34,560 nt of DNA from positions 1 through 34,560 of the forward strand of contig CAAGQJ010000032.1 in assembly GCA_900772095.1 (NCBI GenBank), given 5' to 3'. Positions 31,383-34,560 of this stretch are shown piece after piece (position 1 is the stretch's first letter; each line of letters begins with the position of its first letter). Under the pieces are notes generated by a model. It saw nothing but the letters and a program-made list of their open reading frames with translations. It searched no databases and had not been told where the DNA came from. A program made the position numbers and the translations under genes. Source of the stretch: Bacilli bacterium. Its GTDB lineage: Bacteria; Bacillota_I; Bacilli_A; RF39; UBA660.

Positions 31383-31613
31383 TCACCTAAATTCTATATT
31401 TGTTATATTACCCTCTACTAATACTTCATTATCATAAACTTTATTTATTATTAAATTATTACCTTTTATAGAAATATTAAAAGTATTACAATTAATTACT
31501 ATTTTGTTTTCTTCAAAAATAATAATTTCTTTATAATTTGCAATGTCTATTTTATTTTCAAAAATAGTGATTTTAAATTTAGTATCTTTTATATAATCAA
31601 GTATTTTTTTCAA
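31383..31613 (-). CDS. yqfC: sporulation protein YqfC
   Basis: 76-residue YabP/YqfC-family protein. The pattern of short beta strands ITIFENKIDIANYKEIIIFEENKIVI, with NTFNISIKGNNLIINKVY, is that of the family, which lacks enzymatic motifs. The start codon is TTG at 31613, with AGGGAG eight bases upstream; no in-frame ATG is available. It is paired with yqfD. In B. subtilis yqfC and yqfD are sigma-E dependent. I saw no clear sigma-E promoter in the short gap after the preceding terminator. Confidence 0.85.
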   Translation of the reverse strand: MKKILDYIKDTKFKITIFENKIDIANYKEIIIFEENKIVINCNTFNISIKGNNLIINKVYDNEVLVEGNITNIEFR

Positions 31614-31651
31614 ATAAATCTCTCCCTATTTAAGTTTATTTTTAAAGGTAC

Positions 31652-31675
31652 AAAAAAAACACAAAAAGTTGTGTT
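31652..31675 (-). terminator. rho-independent terminator before yqfC
   Basis: The minus strand reads AACACAA, loop CTTT, TTGTGTT (31658-31664 with 31669-31675), then T6. It touches the stop codon of the upstream gene and isolates yqfC-yqfD as a separate unit. Confidence 0.8.
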
Positions 31676-32613
31676 TATAGTTCTAAAGATAAAGTTTTAT
31701 ATCTTTTTTTATTTGCTTGTGGGTCCATAAATAATGTATATATTCTGTCACTAATTTCACTAGTAGTGCTGTCAGCTTCTCTTATATGTTCTTCATAGTA
31801 CTCTAAAAGGGATTCAATGGCATTATCGCTTAGTAAAGTAAGACATGATTTAATTAATCCTAAACTTAATATTATATCTGTTTTATAATCTGGATTTTCT
31901 AAATCATCGTCATCATAAGTACTTAAACTTGCTAAACGTTTTATTGCAATATTCTCTAGAAAATTATCTTTTATATCATTGAATAAACGATTAGAAATAT
32001 GATTAAAGTTAGATAGAAAATTAGAGGATAAATATTCTGAATCATTTTCTAATAAGTTAAAGTTAGAGTTTATATATAAAAATTTATATTTTGCTATTTG
32101 TAATAATTCTTTGGTTTCTTTGTCAGTTTCTTCGGATATTAAAGAATTTATTTCATCATAAAATACTTTAAATAAATCGTTTTGGACAAAGTTTTTTATA
32201 TGATAAGCTTTTTCTATTTCCATATAAGAATCATCAAATGTTTCTTTTAAGAAGTCTATATTTTCAGTTAAAACTAAGCCATTTGATAAATTATTAATAA
32301 CACTATCACGCATCATATTAATAGTTTTTTTAACTAATAAAGATGTGCCTTCTTCATATATTAAATCATCAATTATATCTGCTAGAAGATATGGATAAAT
32401 AGTAGTTACTATATTATATGCAGTTAGATATGACTTTCTATCTAATTTTAAACTAGATAACTTTTTATTTATAAGGTCTTCTTCTTTTTTTATGCTTTCT
32501 AAAGTTTTATGGTAACCATTAGAAATATTATTACTTATATCTTCATCTAATAATGTTTTTGTTTCTCTTAAAATAGAGTTGTTTATTTCTAATATATCAA
32601 ATATTCTTTCCAT
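31675..32613 (-). CDS. hypothetical alpha-helical protein, 312 residues
   Basis: Not recognised. It is predicted soluble, strongly acidic and almost wholly helical, rich in Leu, Ile, Asn and Glu, with many possible amphipathic segments such as LKETFDDSYMEIEKAYHIKNF and DIILSLGLIKSCLTLL. There is no signal peptide, membrane helix or catalytic motif. GGGGG precedes the ATG at 32613. It is in the yqeY transcript and ends in a terminator. In B. subtilis the corresponding slot after yqeY holds yqfA and yqfB, but this protein resembles neither. Confidence 0.65.
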   Translation of the reverse strand: MERIFDILEINNSILRETKTLLDEDISNNISNGYHKTLESIKKEEDLINKKLSSLKLDRKSYLTAYNIVTTIYPYLLADIIDDLIYEEGTSLLVKKTINMMRDSVINNLSNGLVLTENIDFLKETFDDSYMEIEKAYHIKNFVQNDLFKVFYDEINSLISEETDKETKELLQIAKYKFLYINSNFNLLENDSEYLSSNFLSNFNHISNRLFNDIKDNFLENIAIKRLASLSTYDDDDLENPDYKTDIILSLGLIKSCLTLLSDNAIESLLEYYEEHIREADSTTSEISDRIYTLFMDPQANKKRYKTLSLEL

Positions 32614-32630
32614 AATACCCCCAATATTAA

Positions 32631-33071
32631 TTAATTTAGTTTGCTCTTAATTAAAGCAGAAAGTTTAGACATATCACATCTATTTTTTACTTTAGGAGTA
32701 ATTTCTTTCATAATTAGTCCAAATGATTTCATGTCACTACCAACTTTATCTATAACTTCTTCTACAAGGTTTTCTAACTCATTATCTGTTAATTGTTTAG
32801 GCATATATTTGTTTAGTATTTCTATTTCATTTTTATAAGAATTAACTAAGTCATTTCTACCTGCTTTTAAAAACTCATTAACAGAGTCATTACGCATTTT
32901 AATTTGTTTATTTATAACATCTAAGTAAAGTTCATCAGTTTCTTCTTTTTTATTATTTATTACTTCTAATTGTACTGCTCCTTTTACTCCTCTTAAAGTA
33001 TTTAATACTTCTTTATTTTTTTCTTTCATAGCATTTACTATATCATTTTTTATTTGTTCTTTAATATTCAT
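32631..33071 (-). CDS. yqeY: GatB/YqeY domain protein
   Basis: 146 residues of the YqeY family, related to the C-terminal tRNA-binding part of GatB. The N terminus is MNIKEQIKNDIVNAMKEKN, then LNTLRGVKGAVQLEV and QIKMRNDSVNEFLKAGR; the C-terminal helical domain has YMPKQLTDNELENLVEE and MSKLSALIKSKL. Possible tRNA amidotransferase-related role; not established. The ATG at 33071 with AGGAGG is preferred over an upstream reading from 33104. Its usual partner rpsU is not directly upstream; the surface-protein gene and a terminator are. Confidence 0.93.
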   Translation of the reverse strand: MNIKEQIKNDIVNAMKEKNKEVLNTLRGVKGAVQLEVINNKKEETDELYLDVINKQIKMRNDSVNEFLKAGRNDLVNSYKNEIEILNKYMPKQLTDNELENLVEEVIDKVGSDMKSFGLIMKEITPKVKNRCDMSKLSALIKSKLN

Positions 33072-33094
33072 AAATATTCCTCCTATTTGTTTAT

Positions 33095-33123
33095 ATAGTA
33101 TCATAAAATTTATTAAAAATCAA
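33095..33123 (-). promoter_or_regulatory. sigma-A-type promoter of yqeY
   Basis: TTGATT (33118-33123), 17 bases, TACTAT (33095-33100) with extended TGA on the minus strand. Confidence 0.7.
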
Positions 33124-33167
33124 AATTTACTTTATATGTTAGAATGTAAAATTATAGAAATATATTA

Positions 33168-33195
33168 TAAAGACCTCACTAAATAGTGAAGTCTT
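33168..33195 (-). terminator. hairpin terminator after the surface-protein gene
   Basis: The minus strand reads AAGACTTCACT, loop ATTT, AGTGAGGTCTT (11 pairs including one U-G), then TTATAATATATTT. It ends the transcript of the surface-protein gene before yqeY. Confidence 0.65.
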
Positions 33196-33276
33196 ATATA
33201 ATTAGTTTTAATAATTATTTTTTCTTCTCACGACCATAGTATGATTTACATACGTCACGCTTATATTATATTGCGC

Positions 33277-33300
33277 CCTCGCGAAAGGGTTTTCGTGAGG
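33277..33300. other. G+C-rich hairpin downstream of the variable-region gene
   Basis: CCTCGCGAAA (33277-33286) and TTTCGTGAGG (33291-33300) form a 10-bp stem with a 4-base loop; one pair is G-U on the plus strand and A-C on the minus strand. No T-tract follows on the minus strand, so it is not a terminator for that gene. It lies about 40 bases past the stop codon, with a smaller hairpin (AGTGT/ACACT, 33315-33327) between. Hairpins placed after the variable region are known from DGR target genes. Confidence 0.6.
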
Positions 33301-33341
33301 ATACTTAGGTCAAGAGTGTGGAACACTTTAGTTATTTTTAT

Positions 33342-34560
33342 TTATTCCTTCGTTACTACGTACGGAGTTTCTGCTGTCCCATCTCCCTCAAGGAAAAGTG
33401 TTCCTGACTTGAGCGAAACCGAAGGGCGAACCCCGTACGAATTGTCGACGCTACCGCCACTCACGAAGCCAACAGAGTCAACGCGGCCGACACGAGCGTC
33501 GTCGGCGTGCCAGCCACGAGGAGAAAGAAGCCAATAGTATTGTCTTGTGTATAAATAATAATTAGAATTACTAGTATTTCGACCTCCTGCTAACATTGCT
33601 TCATCATATGTTAACATTCCTACTGGATATGTTAAAGTATTATTTCCATATCCGCTTGTTCCTCCGTTTGACACACTTAAACTAAACTTATCATTTTGAT
33701 TTTGACATACTAGACTTGGTGAATATGTTTTAAATAGTCTTTCTCCTCCTCCAAAATATGAAGTATCAGTACTATTAGTATCTTTACTTCCTAGTGGTCC
33801 TCCATAAGTGCTAGATAGACTTCTATCATTACAGAATATTGTATTTTCTAGATATGATGTATAATCTATTAAATTTGTTTTATACCAATTATCTATTGCC
33901 TTTTTTATTGTACTATCATTTGTATTAGCAAACATTTTTGTTTTTGCTGTTTCTAGTGTATCTCCTCCAGTAAATGTTAAATAATACATATTTGACGTAA
34001 CACCAAAATATGTGATGTAATATACACTAGTACAAGTTCCTGTACTATTTAAACATGTATAATGGTATCCATTTGCTAAAGTAGTTCTATCAGTATTCCA
34101 ACTTGAGCCTACTGATGTTGTTGTTTTTCCACTTAAAGTATATGTTCCATTACTATATGTTACATCATTTCCATACATATATGTATCTGTTATACTTGAC
34201 ATACTTTTATAGTAGCGTTCATATCTTGTTCCATACATATATCCTACATCTGCTGGAGAATTATAGCTATTATTAAACTTACCTTTTCCTATTTGAGTGG
34301 CATCTCCTGTTGCATTACATTTTCCATTAGTCGGTGTTCCATTATAGATTAATTTTGTTCCTCCTGTTGATGTTGTTCTTACTATTTTCCAACAAAGATT
34401 AGCAAATAAAACATTATTATTTGTTACATTTCCTCTATAGTAATATATTGGATATGTTCCTCCGTTATCATCTGTCCCATCAAATAAGAATACTCCATTA
34501 TCTCCATCATTATAAGTAATTCCATTTATTGTTTGTTTTGCATCATTTATATACTGATAA
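33342..34560 (-). CDS. large surface protein, 3' part, with hypervariable C-terminal domain (5' end outside window)
   Basis: The frame is open to the right edge. The fragment of about 405 residues reads NGITYNDGDNGVFLFDGTDD, YYYRGNVTNNNVLFANLCWKI, SPADVGYMYGTRYERYY and so on, rich in Asn, Thr, Tyr and Gly. This repeated secreted-protein type is common in gut Firmicutes near the Mollicutes. The C-terminal domain has YYWLLSPRG..., a variable stretch and SYGVRPSVSLKSG, then GDGTAETPYVV (DUF6273-like pattern). The last 190 bases are abruptly G+C-rich and use NNC codons, unlike the rest of the gene. An in-frame ATG at 34238 is internal and not the true start. Confidence 0.85.
   Translation of the reverse strand, partial: YQYINDAKQTINGITYNDGDNGVFLFDGTDDNGGTYPIYYYRGNVTNNNVLFANLCWKIVRTTSTGGTKLIYNGTPTNGKCNATGDATQIGKGKFNNSYNSPADVGYMYGTRYERYYKSMSSITDTYMYGNDVTYSNGTYTLSGKTTTSVGSSWNTDRTTLANGYHYTCLNSTGTCTSVYYITYFGVTSNMYYLTFTGGDTLETAKTKMFANTNDSTIKKAIDNWYKTNLIDYTSYLENTIFCNDRSLSSTYGGPLGSKDTNSTDTSYFGGGERLFKTYSPSLVCQNQNDKFSLSVSNGGTSGYGNNTLTYPVGMLTYDEAMLAGGRNTSNSNYYLYTRQYYWLLSPRGWHADDARVGRVDSVGFVSGGSVDNSYGVRPSVSLKSGTLFLEGDGTAETPYVVTKE
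33441..33533 (-). other. candidate DGR variable region (VR)
   Basis: From TGG at 33531-33533 to AAT at 33441-33443 the coding strand carries many codons ending in C. In the 24 codons of 33441-33512, 14 are NNC: CAC, GAC, GGC, CGC, TTC, AGC, GTC, GCC. This is the pattern expected if AAC codons of a template were changed at adenines during mutagenic reverse transcription. The encoded residues (WHADDARVGRVDSVGFVSGG) are just where homologous domains vary. The invariant G+C-rich segment after it (33400-33440, TACGGGGTTCGCCC) could be the IMH. Template and reverse transcriptase are not in this window. Confidence 0.65.

Noticed and set aside
33212..33262. Short minus-strand frame ending KSYYGREKKK, possible rpsU remnant before yqeY
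   Set aside because: A stop codon lies just upstream and no other S21-like sequence is visible; too short to support.
33241..33340. Possible DGR template repeat directly after the target gene
   Set aside because: No stretch there resembles the variable region, and there is no room for a reverse transcriptase before yqeY.
33241..33537. 98-residue plus-strand open frame in the G+C-rich patch
   Set aside because: It is antisense to the variable region and arises from low stop-codon density in G+C-rich DNA; no ribosome binding site and the minus-strand frame is the continued real protein.

Overview
Very A+T-rich, densely packed bacterial chromosome segment, almost all on the minus strand, with AGGAGG-type ribosome binding sites and TTGACA/TATAAT-type promoters. 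Gene content and order are those of the Bacilli (Firmicutes). Examples are the mraZ-rsmH-ftsL-ftsI cluster, the lon-spoVID-ysxE string and the yqeY-...-yqfC-yqfD-...-ybeY-dgkA-cdd-era-yqzL-recO string. The organism carries the genes of a walled spore-former: sigK, yqfC, yqfD, spoVID and ysxE. The very low G+C, and a surface-protein type common in uncultured gut lineages near the Mollicutes/Erysipelotrichia, suggest a reduced gut Bacilli of that kind. That placement is inference.

Layout, left to right. 1-2600: partial tRNA-Ile, then the tsaE-tsaB-rimI-tsaD operon (t6A tRNA modification), coupled by ATGA overlaps. 2748-6600: mraZ operon with four 10-bp-phased MraZ boxes. 6606-9194: fmt, an unknown gene behind a perfect consensus promoter, and sigK on the plus strand. 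9169-13620: membrane zinc-ribbon protein, YugP-type peptidase, and a T-box-controlled type-2 ileS carrying GLHH in place of HIGH. 13636-17310: small membrane proteins, including three paralogs, two of which have homopolymer frameshifts. 17350-20190: a DUF421 protein and transketolase. 20241-24430: a small Cys-rich membrane protein behind a sigma-K-like promoter, then ysxE, spoVID and lon. 24469-25855: rhodanese, a second sporulation-type sigma factor, and rpmF. 25906-26674: a complete type III toxin-antitoxin locus of the ToxN/AbiQ class (three 37-nt RNA repeats, terminator, toxin). 26690-33123: recO, yqzL, era, cdd, dgkA, ybeY, a VanZ-like gene, yqfD, yqfC, an unknown gene and yqeY. 33277-34560: the 3' part of a large surface protein whose end is an abrupt G+C-rich block of NNC codons. 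That block looks like the variable region of a diversity-generating retroelement (DGR) target.

The most notable items are the type III toxin-antitoxin locus, the DGR-like variable region with no reverse transcriptase or template in view, the GXHH isoleucyl-tRNA synthetase (predicted strong mupirocin resistance), the MraZ-box operator, and the frameshifted paralog cluster.
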